Assembly (NCBI GenBank): GCA_036250195.1
Contig: JAVHZZ010000003.1
Span: 346,917,875-346,981,874, forward strand
Direction: 5' to 3'
DNA: 64,000 bases
Origin: Mixophyes australis
Taxonomy: Eukaryota > Chordata > Amphibia > Anura > Limnodynastidae
Each line of letters begins with the position of its first letter. Position 1 is the first letter of the stretch. Shown piece by piece: positions 38,106-50,871 of the stretch. The notes beneath the pieces are model-generated. The model was given only the letters and a program-made list of their open reading frames with translations. It made no database searches and was not told the origin of the DNA. The position numbers and the translations under genes were made by a program.

Positions 38106-40481
38106 GCAGACATTTACTTACTTTATAATTTACCAAGGTGGTATAAGTATCAGGACTGCTTTCAAACATGTACAATCTGTACCCCAGAACAGATCATGCA
38201 AACAAAACAGTTTTCTTGTTGAGGGGACTTTTCTTTTACTGGCGCATAACATCACGCAGCAGTAATCCACTCATCACGCAGCAGTAATCCACTCATTCCG
38301 CATGAGTCCACCCTCCAATGGATGACATTTTGCCACACAAATCCTTGTATCGTCCCATTAGGTGCACAGGCTGTAAATATATTTTTTTGCCTCCACTTTC
38401 TGGCCTCTTTTCTCTTCCTAAGTTACTTACATAACTAGCTACACATAGTTTTCAAATAATCACATTATGGAGCAAGAAGAAGATCACATGAAATGCTCCA
38501 CACATAAAACAATGATGTCTGTATTTGTCAGGCTTAAAGATTCATCTGCTGAGCCGAACAGAAACCCCCAAAATTCACAACTGTGGAAATAAATACCATA
38601 AATAAATAAAAAATAATGGGAAGATAATTGGAAGGACATTCATGATCCTCTTTTACATTAATGCTTCAAAGCCTTAATTGGAGGACTAAGCTAACTGACT
38701 TATACAATGAATACATTTATGTATGTCATGTCACTCCTGCTTGGAGCTGGATTAAGCCGTCAAGCTGTAAAAATGATGATCACTGGATTGGATCATTTCC
38801 ACCCACGACGACGACTGCCTTAGTTTCTCCTAACTATAATATATATTCAGACATGATATATCGCACCTTTTAATGTTCTGCTCCTGTTCTTCCAACTTAA
38901 CTATAGCTTCCTATTGCAGTATCCTGTGCTGAGCCAATAAATGTTTACATTTATAATGTGCATACACAGAAATAGGAGAGAAGCACTTCCTCTTTGCAGA
39001 GAATTGTGGAAGTACCATGGCTGCCTGTGGATAAGTGGGTGAATGCTTTATTACAATGAATTCATTCAATGATGATTATTACAACTGAATAATAAGTAGG
39101 AAAATCCACTAATAAAATGGGTCACGTTAGAAGGGATGCAATCAATCGTCCACCAAAAATGTTATTTTACAAACTAGCAGAACCATTGCGATCACATGTC
39201 CATGACGCATTATTTGTGATGCTCACTCCTGCCAGTAACAGTAATTCAATTGCCGGCGGTGTGGCGTGCGGTCAACGTGCTGCGCACAGTGCTGGCAATT
39301 ACAGTAGGAATCTCTGCTCGTTTTTTTTCCTCACACCTCTACGGGGTGCAAAGAAAAATGAGCGGAGATTCCAGCCATAACATCGGCGAGAGGTGTCATG
39401 TTCTGGACACACCTCGAATAATACATGTTGATAACGTTGGCTTGAGAAGCCATGTCAGCTATCCAATCAGCTTCATTGACAAATTGCATTTAGTGGAGCA
39501 TACGTTGACATTTTGGGTGGACATTGTCTCTGTGTAACTCACTCAATAACTTATTTTCCCTAGTAGAAGAACATCACCCCACCCCCGACTCGGCTGAGGA
39601 CATAAAAATCAAGGTGTGTTGCCTCAAAGCAATGACAAGTATAGGGGAGTAGAGTAAATATGCTACATATGATGTACAAACACAACATCCCTGCAGCAAC
39701 CTGTCCTTATAAATAGCGTACAAGTGTAAGCACCTAATATGTGGAAAGTCATTCTAAAAGTATACCATCACTGGAGACTGCCATTTTGTGAGCTGAATAA
39801 ATATTCAGCCAATCAATTTAATAGAAATCCAGCTCAGACCTACGTCACAAAATGGCTGCTTCCACTGTCTGCAGGTGATGAGAACACTTTAACACATATC
39901 ATTTTGCAGTCAAATGGGAATCTGATTAGCCTGTTACATAAGGAAAAGTATTTTGCTTATATTTGAGACATAAAGAAATGTGATAAATAAATAGTCTTAA
40001 TAAAATTAAATAATAAATTGTTTGTTATTAAAATCAGAAGATTTGAATTGAATAAATTAATTGCAACCACATCAAAGTGTCCAGTTTTTCTACTTTAAAT
40101 AGAAAGGAATCTAAAACTTGAATGACATTTTTACTTCTAAAGCAACACAAATTATGTAATTGCATGATGAAAAACAGATCCCTGATTTCTTGGAAGAGAG
40201 CACATCGTTATGTGGGAATGGATCTGTCTCAATACTCATGGGGAAGGTCTAAATGGACAGACTGGCTGCACAGTCCTATCACACCCGTCACTGAAATCTA
40301 AAATGAACAATTATGAGCTGATATCGGTTTCCCACAACCAATAGACAACAGGGATTGCGTCCAATTTATCCAACTGCCTAATTGAAATCACAATGCTGGG
40401 TACTACTCCCGATATGTGAAAAAGGATTTTTGCTTGCAATCACCTGTAAAAAAACTGAAAAACACTCTGTTGCTGCCAATC
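38106..40481. other. no gene recognised
   Basis: A 22-bp unit cacgcagcagtaatccactc... is tandemly doubled at 38253-38296. A small inverted pair (gaatctctgctcgtttt) lies at 39309-39372. No exon-like features. Confidence 0.45.
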
Positions 40482-40637
40482 AAGGGGCTGGCTGGGCTGG
40501 GGGAAGCAGGGCGTCATCTGCCCCCCGGGCCGGTCCCATAGTGGGCTACCTTAGGCTGAGCCACTGGGCCAACTACATTTTTTTTCCTTTAAAATAGGTT
40601 GCCTAGTCGAGTCTTGCTCCCCGGGCTAAAATTTGCC
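40482..40637. mobile_element. small MITE
   Basis: Inverted ends aaggggctggctggg and the inverse of ccaggggctggcaaa, about 155 bp. No clear target duplication. Confidence 0.5.
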
Positions 40638-43600
40638 AGCCCCTGGCTTCCTCTTGACAAACAGGTTGTGAATAACTGACATTTTTTCGTCACATTTGTA
40701 ACCATGACAGTGCAGTCCACATTTTGGGTCCATGGTTATATATGTTGCTAAGGAAAGCAGCCATTTTGTGAGCCGACTCTCCGCTTCATAAAATGCCTCA
40801 TGCTTCAATATTGTCACTGGTCCTTAGTTAATTAATAGGTTGCATTCTCATGTATTTTACTTCAATCACAAATGGTTTGATCAACCATAAAGGCAACCTG
40901 TACACTTTAAATGAAATAATAAAAAGGATTTTGCTAGGAGACCACCAATCACTATTAAGATGCAATAAAGCCACACCTCTTGTGAGGGCAAGAGGAGGAA
41001 TAATAAAGTTTAGTTTTTGTCAACAACTGTGTTATTCATTTTTCTTAGAATTATGTAATTTAATAATTTTTTAGAAATTGTGCTGCTCTTTTATTTTATT
41101 TTTTTGCCTACACACAACGTACGGATGTTTACAGTAATCCTAAATATTCACATTCTGAAAATAAACATGAAGAGTCTTGTATGCTATGAAGCACACTTGG
41201 TGCCAGTATGTATAGGTGTGGAAAGCAGTTGCAACATCTCTCTCCAGTCGCTACAAAGGCCAATAAATCTAACATTGACCTAGATCTATTTCTTGAGTGA
41301 AAAATGTTTTAGCACTCGCCATTCCCAATGCTTACATGTGGTACGTACTGTTGAGTCTAGACCTTGTTAACAAGTGGTGTACATCCGCCTCCACCTATGA
41401 CCGTTTTATTATTAGATTTGTGTCGGGACAGATGTAGCTGTCAGCAATTTCTAGGCTTTATTTATAGGATTTTAAATCTTGAGATTCACATTTTGTATAA
41501 CCTATTTTATTGCATAATATGTATTCATTTAAAAGTAAACCAACAGTTACACTGTACTCAGAATTAGAATCCCCTGTTCACAACTCAGTCACAAAATGTA
41601 GCAAGTTAGGTGCAAAACAAAATAAATCAAATTGCTCATGATCAGCAATGGTTCAAAGAGAACAGGTGGAGTTGCCCATAGCAACCAATCAGATTCTGTA
41701 ACTTTTTTATTGCAATTTAAATAATGAAAGCAATCATCTTATTAATTATAGTGCTATAGTGGAATACATAACTTGCCTTTATAGGCCCTGTTAGATTGCA
41801 GCTCCTTATGTAGAAGGGCTGTTTGGCATCTTTGACTTCAGTGATATACGCTGCCTAATATTTCCTTCTTTTACAACTTAGCCATTGTCAGCTACATTGC
41901 ATAGACCCTACTGCGAGAACCACAGCACAGACACCATCGTTGCCAGCAGAGGTGTAATGCATGTAGTGCATGTAGCAAAATTATGAAAGTCTACCCTCCC
42001 CTCACTTACCTTAAAGAGACGGCTGGTTGCCTTCTCTTCCTCCACTGCTGCATCCGTTCTAATTTTCACTTCCTGCTTGGGCAGGAAGAAAATGCAAAAG
42101 TTTCCTTCCCCTCCGAGCAGAATTAATCCCTTGCCGTGTTAGCGGTCACTCAGCAGCTCATAAAGCTCCATGATGTCTGTGGACACCGCAGAGGGAACCT
42201 GGTCCCACGGTGGTTACGTCTTTGAGCAAGTCATATAGTAAAGATCCACCTACTGTAAGCCAGTCTGCACACCCCACTGCCAGCCCATGGCCTCTTGTCC
42301 CTCCACCAGAGCCAGCTAATTGTGGCTGGCGATGTTCTAGTAGTATGGCGTCCTGTACTATACCCAGAATCTTCATGGGATAAGTGAGGAGAATCTCAAG
42401 ATTCTGGAGTCCATCGGTGCTAGTGTTGCTCATATAGCAGTAATACCTCAGACCCTCCAGATAGTCACAAATAGGATCTGGGATGATGGACAAAACATTG
42501 CATCACTGGGACACTGCTTACTGTGCCCAGTTCCCTGACCAGACAGGGGAAAGGGGACACATTCCAGCTGTGTGGCGGGTGACATGTACACCCGTCAACT
42601 CTGCTTTCCATATAGCATGGCTTAGGCAATTTGTCCATAGATGGTAACCTATCTTGTCTTACCAATGCTCAACCACTGAGTTTTGTACATAAATAGATAT
42701 ACATATGGACTTAAGAGTACTCTAACATCCACCCGAAGTATATTGTTCTGCACTATGTTCACCAGAACTTGTAAAACTACTGATTAGTTAACCAAAAAGT
42801 TTTTTAGACATTTAAATGAAAGGCAAGACAGTAAAGTTGTTACTTCTACAACATATTAGTTATTTTCATCACTTTTACGGGTAAATATTAATTTGTCAAT
42901 ATGTACTTTGCTTCAAACTCAGTTAAGTAATGGACACCTTGCAGAGCCCAATGATCTAACATAATTAGCTAGCAATACAATCTGTCAAGAGAAAAATGCA
43001 ATTAAAAGGAACATTAATTATATCCAAGGCGTTTGGCCAAAATAATCCCTGGCAATGCCTTCTCGAAACTGGCAAGCTTTGGGCTGTTCCTATTTATGAA
43101 GAACAGTGAGGATGAGTGTAGTATATCAAGAGGATTAAGGGTATAAGAATGAAATTACTACACCGTGTGCAGAAGACTGCACTGCTTATATAATCACAGC
43201 ATAAATAATAATAAATTAACTCCTATTTGTACAGTTGAAAGACGTTGCTTACAGCAACAAAACAAGACATCACACAAAAGTATCCCGACATGCCCTTCTC
43301 ATCCTAATAAGTCACAGAAGAATACGAAGGAAATTAAATATTTTCCAACCACAGAACTCACTTGCTTGCGAAAGGTATTCACATACCGCAGACAGTTATA
43401 GAATCTATCCTGAGCGTGGAGTTTCTGAATTCAGTGTAAACAACTAACGTGTTTCCTGAGTATTGTTACTCTTGTGCTTAATTTGTACCTTATAAATATC
43501 TTGTGTGGTAATTTGTAAAAATAAAAAAAAAATTTGATATAATTTTCAACCATAAACCTTACCCTTTTTATCACAGGAATTTAACAAAAAGCCATAAAAG

Positions 43601-44028
43601 TGCCGAAAATGTGGAAAAATGTGCTTTTTTCATATATGTGCTGAACCAACTCCTTGCGTTTGTTTATCACAGGTTTTCATTAATCCCAGATTTTACATAC
43701 ACCCCTTGATTAGGTTTAATTACTAAAAAAACAAAACAGTATATATGTGTGGAAAACCATAGCAACCAATGAAACATTTGTATTCAAAAATGATTGCTCA
43801 TTGGATGCTACTGGTTAAGCTGGCGTAACAAGGTCTAATCACGTCCTTGTATGACAATTGGCCAAATTCTACAAGACCAGGCAGCTTCCATTGGGTCCTG
43901 TTAGTGTGGTCAGCAGATGAATTTGGAAACTCGACTTGATTTTGTCATCTCCAATATCAATGCATGTTGCAACTAGGCTTTGCATGCTATTCCTTATAGT
44001 ATTACAGTGCTGAAAACTGCACCATGAA
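40638..44028. other. no gene recognised
   Basis: CCAATCAGATTCT fragments near 41680 and a CCAATGAAAC near 43765 are MITE scraps. The 111-codon minus-strand frame at 42158-42493 has no family signature and no splice context; I leave it unassigned. Confidence 0.45.
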
Positions 44029-44271
44029 CAGGGGCACACGCAGATGGGGGGGGGGGGGGTTTCTGGGTCTCCAGAAACCCCTCTCGTCCACTAACGAAGT
44101 GCCCCACATAGCGGCACTGTACTATACAGTAGTGTATACAGCACCGCCGCAGACGCTTCTTTGACAGCGCCGCGGCTGCTGTATAGTACAGTGCTGCCGA
44201 AACGGAGCTGCTGCAGCAGCTATCTCGCGTTTTGTTTTGTTTTTTTGGGTGGGGTTTTCCGTGCGCCCCTG
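44029..44271. mobile_element. GC-rich palindromic MITE
   Basis: Inverted ends CAGGGGCACACG and the inverse of CAGGGGCGCACGG. The inner arms gcactgtactatacag and ctgtatagtacagtgc form a stem. A G-run is at 44046-44059. No clear 8-bp duplication. It lies about 310 bp from a PRKCE exon. Confidence 0.65.
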
Positions 44272-44580
44272 ATATAAACTGTTGTCAAGGGACGGCTTAG
44301 CTGGGAGTTAAAGAAATCTGTATTAAGTTTGGCATTCCCGTTAAACGTCCTCTGTTCCTGCACAACATTTCTTAGAGCGACTCTATTACCGTCCGTCCCT
44401 TTACTTATGTTTACTAGTAATATTGTCCTCAGTAGAGCACTTTAGAAATGTGAAAATATGAAAGTTATGCAGTTGTCTAACATTGACACAGTGCAGCTGA
44501 ATCTCGGCAGTGATCTATAGCAGAGCAAACGTTCACATTGCAAATAATATTCATAGCATTCAGTGCACGGTTTTACTTAC

Positions 44581-44727
44581 AATTCGGGGTTTAAATGGAG
44601 GTTTGATTTTCCGCTGCTCTAGAAGTACCCAATCAATTTCTTTGAAAAACGGGTGCTGTTTAATGGCCTCCTCTAACCCCTGGGATGGCACGCAGCCCAG
44701 CCGCTTGTTGGGATTCTTCGTCATGAA
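44581..44727 (-). CDS. PRKCE: PRKCE coding exon: end of kinase domain and start of AGC tail
   Basis: 49 codons, phase 0 at both ends, with acceptor ctttccacag|TTC and donor ATT|gtaagt. The product runs [12 protein letters not shown], then [13 protein letters not shown], then [10 protein letters not shown]. This is the end of the C-lobe and the start of the AGC-kinase C-terminal extension. The loop between them reads VPSQGLEE, the most diverged stretch compared with mammals (VASQNGED), but it has the same length. The GT immediately after PRI is a strong donor, and translation of the intron beyond it is meaningless. Confidence 0.97.
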
Positions 44728-45079
44728 CTGTGGAAAGAAAACATTATACCGCATTAATCAATTTATAGTGGATTTTCTTGTTAAGTGCTGAGATAACGAT
44801 ATAAAAGTCTTGTGTGGCATGGTTACATTTACTGTATACAATATACAAACACCCTACAAGTCTATCATTATCTATATATTTTACCAACAGTAAGAAACCG
44901 CATCTACTAACGAAACAAGCTGGGTTTTTGGGTTGTTTTAGATCAATTCAGATGTTTTTGATCAAACTGGCCATAAATCACTATGTCTGTACGCCAAAAA
45001 TAACCGCTACATTGGACTGATCATATGTCATTGATATTTAGTAATATCATCCCATTCTGACAGTGAGCCTGATTCAGTC

Positions 45080-45170
45080 TGCTAACGGGGGGGGGGGGGG
45101 GAGGGGGGCCTCACGGGGGAATGGGGGCCCCCTTAGCCCAGGGGCCTCCATTCCGTTAATCCGGCCCTGG
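45080..45170. repeat. truncated end of the 1071-type hAT MITE
   Basis: Contains cccttagcccaggggcct and ends TTAATCCGGCCCTG, the right end of the element at 1071-1463. A G-rich run precedes it. Confidence 0.7.
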
Positions 45171-45369
45171 CTGTAGCAAGAGGTACGGTTAGAAAACAAG
45201 TACCGGAGAGATGCCCAGTGCTTGAATCAGACGCTGCTGCACACGCTTGGCACGCCCTTAGTGAACACTGGGCATAGATCATGTCTGCACTGGAGGTTTT
45301 AGCTAACATATGCGAGATTGAAAAGACAAATAACATCATCCTCCTCTATACACAATAATAGACATATAC

Positions 45370-45694
45370 GGCCTGATTCATTAAAGAAAGTTAAGTAAAA
45401 AAAAGAGTAAGTAGTCTCCTGGACAAAACCATGTTACAATGCAAGGGGTGCAAATTAGTTTTCTATTTTGCACCTAAGTTAAATACTGTTTTTCATGTAA
45501 CACACAAATATCAACTTTAAATTTCAGTGTACAAATAAGCTATCAAGTATTTGTGTGTTAAATGAATAAACAGTCAGTATCTATTTTATGTGCAAAATAG
45601 AAAACTAATTTAACCCCTTGCATTGTAACATGGTATTGTCCAGGAGACTACTTACTCAATTTTTTTACTTAACTTTCCTTAATGAATCAGGCCC
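45370..45694. mobile_element. 325-bp MITE with long inverted arms
   Basis: ggcctgattcattaaagaaa opens it and the inverse closes it. The arms run about 110 bp (including gtctcctggacaa and cattgtaacatggt). ATA flanks both ends, so a 3-bp target duplication is plausible (PIF/Harbinger-like). Confidence 0.75.
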
Positions 45695-46614
45695 ATAATA
45701 GCGAATAGCAAATGCCGATAAGGTTTAAAGTTATATTATTGGGGAATAATTAACAAATATTTAATGGACAGCACCATATAGTAGAGACAATATATGTGTG
45801 GGGAAAAAAAACAACCAGATATAAAAAGTGTTACACCAGCAATTTATCACAATATGTCCATAATACCAACGTACTGGTTTATAACAGTGTAGACAGAAAA
45901 TAAGTTCAGGTGAAAGTAGCTTAAACAAAATGACCCCCCCCCCCCCCAAAGTTGACTTTGGGGTTATCCTGAAATAACGTCAGGTTTGTTGCGGTCTAGC
46001 ATTTGCTTGAGAACACTAGTTGTGTTAAACAGTTTCCTTATTCCAGAACACTACTTAAAAGAGGAAGTTTCTACATCCTGAACGGCGATGACACATCCAG
46101 TAAAGTGGAGCGCACATACGTGGCTGACAGTGGTGGGATAGTACAGGCCAGATAGGCAGACTGACATTACTAAGGCCATGACAAGAATAATGTGGTACTT
46201 TGGTAACCTCTGATAGTTTGTCGCAAGAGTTATCAACACTGTTACTCCAAAAAACAGGAGTAGCATCAACTTGCTTAGAATACATCATGCAAAAATAAAA
46301 AAATATTTTTAAAAAATCTGATTTTACAGAATAAATCATTAAATAAAAATCAGTAATGTTGAAAGCAGGGTGCGCCTATGGACGATATAATAAATATAGA
46401 CCAGTTGTATGCAGAACCTCATAGTTTCCATTTCCATTCATGACTTATAATTTTCAGAATATTAATATGCTACTCTTTATATAGGTTTGCAGAATGTCTT
46501 GTCCTGTCTACCCCACAACAGATAAATATTAATAGTATTCTGAACATTTTACACTTAATATGACATTCTATCTAACAACCTTTGTTTTTGGTTGTTTTTT
46601 TTTTTTTTTTTTTA
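45695..46614. other. no gene recognised
   Basis: C-run at about 45935-45948. Otherwise ordinary intronic sequence. Confidence 0.5.
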
Positions 46615-47579
46615 AGAGATGTTCACTGACCCCTGTGTTTTGGTTTTGGATTAACTTCATGTTTTGTTAAAACCGCCTTCATGTGTTTTGGTTTTGGATC
46701 CCGATTTTTTTCTCTAAAATCCCTATTTTTTTTATTTTTACTAAAATCACATAATTTGGCTTTTTTTTTCCCCCCTACATTATTATTAACCTCAATAACA
46801 TTAATTTCCAGTCAATTGTTGTCAAGTGACAAGAACACTGCTACCTCTCCTGTTTCTGTGTGAGCAATGTCACTGGAGACTGGAGAGTGACAAGAACACT
46901 GCTACCCCTGTTTCTGTGTGAGCAATGGCACTGAGCAATGTCACTGGAGAGTGACAAGAACACTTCTACCCCTGTTTCTGTTTGAGCAATGGCACTGAGC
47001 AATGTCACTGGAGAGTGACAAGAACACTTCTACCCCTGTTTCTGTTTGAGCAATGGCACTGAGCAATGTCACTGGAGACTGGAGAGTGACAAGAACACTG
47101 CTACCTCTCCTGTTTCTGTGTGAGCAATGTCACTGGAGAGTGACAAGAACACTGCTACCCCTGTTTCTGTGTGAGCAATGGCACTGAGCAATGTCACTGG
47201 AGAGTGACAAGAACACTTCTACCCCTGTTTCTGTTTGAGCAATGGCACTGAGCAATGTCACTGGAGACTGGAGAGTGACAAGAACACTGCTACCCCTCCT
47301 GTTTTTGTGTGAGCAATGGCACTGAGCAATATCACTGGAGACTGGAGAGTGACAAACACTGCTACCCCTGTTTCTGTGTGAGCAATGGCGCTGGATCTCC
47401 TGAGAAGGGAGGTACTTATGAAATCCAAAACCCGCGAGATCCGACAATGCAACAATTACATTTTGCCTCTATTCAGATCCGAGGACGTGCGTAGATCCCG
47501 GGTCACCTCAGGGGCCTACTCGGATCCCCTAAGTTCAGGTGGACTCGGGTTTCAGAAAACTGAGCCCGAACAACTCTAA
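46615..47579. mobile_element. family X non-autonomous element carrying a minisatellite
   Basis: Left end agagatgttcactgacccct plus TTTTGGTTTTGGAT-rich sequence; right end the inverse of agagttgttcgggctcag. The ends match those at 88-576. The interior is mostly the minisatellite at 46811-47392. Confidence 0.55.
46811..47392. repeat. about 64-bp minisatellite
   Basis: About nine copies containing gagcaatgtcactggaga, gtgacaagaacactgctacc and cctgtttctgtgtgagc. Measured spacings of gagcaatgtcac are 71, 64, 64, 61 and 64 bp. Confidence 0.9.
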
Positions 47580-47966
47580 TTTTTTTTTAGGTTTTTAGGC
47601 TTATTTTCTACACCTGTATGTCTCATAGGGATCTCTGTTTCTACAAATGATGCTGAGACACGGACTATACGCAAGTGAGCGAAGGTGCACGCAACTCGCC
47701 TTCGAATGCAAATTACACTTCCGACGGCCTATGATTGGAACGTCGGAACGGGGGAGGGAAAGGGTGTATGCACGTGGGCAGTTTACAGTAAAGGTGCGCC
47801 AAGGTTGAGTGCACGCACATTCGCCTTATTTGGTACGTGCTTTTTTAACCGTACCTCTTGCACCAACTAGGGACATGTTTGCAAGCCAGCATGTGTTTGT
47901 AATTAAGAGCAACAGTAAAAATGCATTTAATGTACAGTATGCATTACGAACATACTGATATATGTA

Positions 47967-47997
<31 letters not shown>

Positions 47998-48896
47998 TTA
48001 AACGTATTTTTATTAATGATTATATTATTAATTGGTGTTCATTGTGGGTATCCTACAGTGTGTTGTGTCTGTCTGCATACGGCAAGTACCGTATGGCCAG
48101 AGCCTACTTATACCCGTGTCTAATGGCAACATTTCTTATGATCCACTTGTACTTGACTACGGGCGCACATGCGTGCAATTAACATTTGATTTTTGTTTTG
48201 TTTTTAAACGCAAGTTGTGTTCACTTTGCATTCCTTGGTGAATCAGGCCCCATTGTGCAGAACGATAACATGGATCGGCTTGGTAGCAACGTACAAACTA
48301 ACAGCACGGTAGGTTTTTCATACCTAAAGCACTTTTACCTTGTAAAACAAAGTCTGCCTTAAAGGACCTGCTTCTGGCTATAGTAAGTAAGGAATAAAAC
48401 CACTGTCTGCCAGCACAATGTAAGGAAATCAAGTGTTCCAAGTCTAATCCCCTGTTAGCATTCTACAGTAAACGGCACAGACGCCTTGTAGCTTCCTCTC
48501 CCTTTCCTGTAGAACATAACAGCATAACAGGGCTATGTGACTTGGATCACAACGTTACTAGCCCACCGTTATTAATAATTGGGAGACAATGAGTTTCTAT
48601 GCAAACAGACATTTCATGTATTCATTTGATGAACTTCAAATAAAATACTTATGTCTGTAATAAAAAAAATACGTACATGTAATTAGTCCATTAGACCTTT
48701 CTGTGACTTCTCAACAAATACGATGGCAATATTAATTACTAATGACAAAACATTACTGTGCCATCACAGTATAGGTGAGGCCAGAAGCTTTCAATGTGTG
48801 GTTTTACATCCGATGTCAACCTCCAAGCCCCATGAACCTAACCAGCCATATGGCTCTATGATCAGCCATATATATGCTAAAGATTAAGGAGTCTAT
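47580..48896. other. no gene recognised; possible decayed DNA element
   Basis: 47600-48255 ends with gtgaatcaggccccat, the terminal motif of the 45370-type element, so part of it may be a large relative. (TA)n at 47966-47994. Confidence 0.35.
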
Positions 48897-49081
48897 GGGG
48901 CAATTCAAATCCCAGTGTTTTTCTTTAGAACAACACGGGGTACGCATCATTACCGTTCGTACGGCAATTTTAACGAGAATTACTGCGTTCAGCGTTGAAA
49001 TAACCATACTAACGGTAATAATGCGCTTCAATTAACGTAGTATCGGTAATTATGAACAACGCGAGGAATTGAATTCTCCCC
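48897..49081. mobile_element. MITE with inverted GGGGCAATTCAA ends
   Basis: ggggcaattcaaatccc at the left and the inverse of ggggagaattcaattcc at the right. The inner arms gtacggcaattttaac and taacggtaat are related inverted blocks. Confidence 0.6.
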
Positions 49082-49144
49082 TATGTATCAAGGCAAACAT
49101 GGAGGCCTTCAAAGATGGACATCTGCTTTGTGCAGCCTTTCGCT

Positions 49145-49168
49145 GGGGGGGGGGGGGGGGGGGGGGGG
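49145..49168. repeat. G24 homopolymer
   Basis: Twenty-four consecutive G, with a C-run on the same strand at 49253-49262. Confidence 0.85.
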
Positions 49169-49737
49169 CACAGAAGGAGTCGCCTCTACTTGGTTTTTGA
49201 GCAGAGATATAATATGGATAAACCCTAAATATTACATATAGTGCTGCTAGCCCCCCCCCCCCCTCCAAAAAAAACAAAGAGCGCTGGAATTCTATGCAAG
49301 ATAGCTCAAAGCCCTAAAATTCTACTTCAGTTGTACAGCTTTTCAGGTCTGAAAAAATACTATATAGCGATCGTTGAATTACAGCTCTAAGCATGACTCC
49401 AGTGCAAGGTATATAATAAAAGAGTATAGTTCAACAATCAATAATTTATCAGTATTTTATCAGCTATTCAGGCTACCAAAATTTAAAAAAATTGACACAA
49501 AACAAAATGGCTGCCTCTACTATGTGTAAGTGACAGTTGTCCATGAACAGCACTGTGATAGAGTTTCTACCTCATAATGCTGAAACCTTGGGTTCAATTC
49601 TATTCAGGGTGGAATTTTTAGGAGCCACTGAGAAAGAGACCGATGTAAATGAACAAGCATTCTCTAATTTTGTAGCACTAAATAAGTTTTATACACATTT
49701 TACATAATAATATATTTATATTATATATTACAATATA

Positions 49738-50869
49738 CACCGATCAGCTATAACATTACAACAACCTGCCTAATATTGTGTAGGTCCCCCTTGTGCCGCC
49801 TAAACAGCTCTGACCCATCAAGGCATGGACTTCACTAGACCTCTGAAGGGGTCTGGAACCAAAATGTTAGCAGCAGATCCTTTAAGTCCTGTAAATTGTG
49901 AGGTGGGGTCTCCATGGCTCAGATGGATTGAGATCTGGGGGATTTGGAGGCCAAGTCAACACCTTGAACACATTGTCATGTTCCTCAAACCATTACTGAA
50001 CAATTTTTGCAGTGTGGCAGGGCGCAGTATCCTGCTGAAAGAGGCCGCTGCCATCACGGATTATCTAAGCCGCGAAGGGGTGTACTTGGTCTGCAACAAT
50101 GTTTAGGTAGGTGGTACATGTCAAAGTAACATCCACATGAACGCCAGGACCCAAGGTTTTCTAGCAGATCACCCAGAGCATCACGCTGCCTTCGCCGGCC
50201 TGTCTTCTTCCCATAGTGCATCCTGCTGCCATCTCTTCCCCAGGTAAAAACACATACGCACCCGGTCACCTACATAATGTAATAGAAATGTGATTCTTGA
50301 GACCAGTCCACCTTCTTCCACTGCTCCATGGTTCAATTCTAGCGCTCACGTGCCCATTGTAGGCACTTTTGGCGGTGGACAGGTGTCAGCATGGGAACTC
50401 TGCCATTCGCAGCAAGCTGCGAGGCACTGTGTGTTCAGACACCTTTCTATCATAGGCAGCATTAAGACTTTCAGCAATTTCTGTTTAGCTCTTCTGTGGG
50501 ATTGGAGCATACGGGCTAGCCTTTGCTACCCACATGCATCAATGAGCCTTTGACCCTGTCCCTGGCATCGGTTCATCAGTTGTCCTTGCTTGGACCACTT
50601 TTGGTGGGTACTAACCACTGCATGCCAGGATCACCCCACAAGACCGGCCGTTTTGTAGATTCTCTAACCCTAGCCATCACAATTTGGCCCTTTACAAACT
50701 CAGATCCTTACGTTTGCCCATTTTTCCTGCTTCCAACACATCAACTTCAAGAACTGATTGTTCACTTGCTGCCTAATATCTCCTACCCCTTGTCAGGTGC
50801 CATTGTAACAAGATAATTAATGTTATTCACTTCACTTGTCAGTGGATTTAATGTTGTGGCTGATCCGTG
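49738..50869 (-). mobile_element. second Tc1/mariner-like transposon, internally deleted
   Basis: TIRs CACCGATCAGC... (left) and the inverse of CACGGATCAGCCACAAC (right), with TA at 49736-49737 and 50870-50871. Length 1132 bp. The minus strand carries a degraded transposase. It belongs to a different family from the element at 22750. Confidence 0.85.
49810..50800 (-). pseudogene. Tc1-like transposase pseudogene
   Basis: Fragments of the DDE transposase lie on the minus strand in several frames. The PPDLNP motif is present near 49945 but the following IEHLWD-type block is deleted, removing the catalytic Glu. GKKTGRRRQRDALG at about 50180-50215 marks the region before the second Asp. Not functional. 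Confidence 0.7.
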
Positions 50870-50871
50870 TA

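Noticed and set aside
42158..42493. 111-codon minus-strand frame as a gene
   Set aside because: No family motif, no splice sites and no repeat match that I can see. Kept only as a note.
47130..47455. 'HRNRGSSV' repeat proteins
   Set aside because: Translation of the 64-bp minisatellite.
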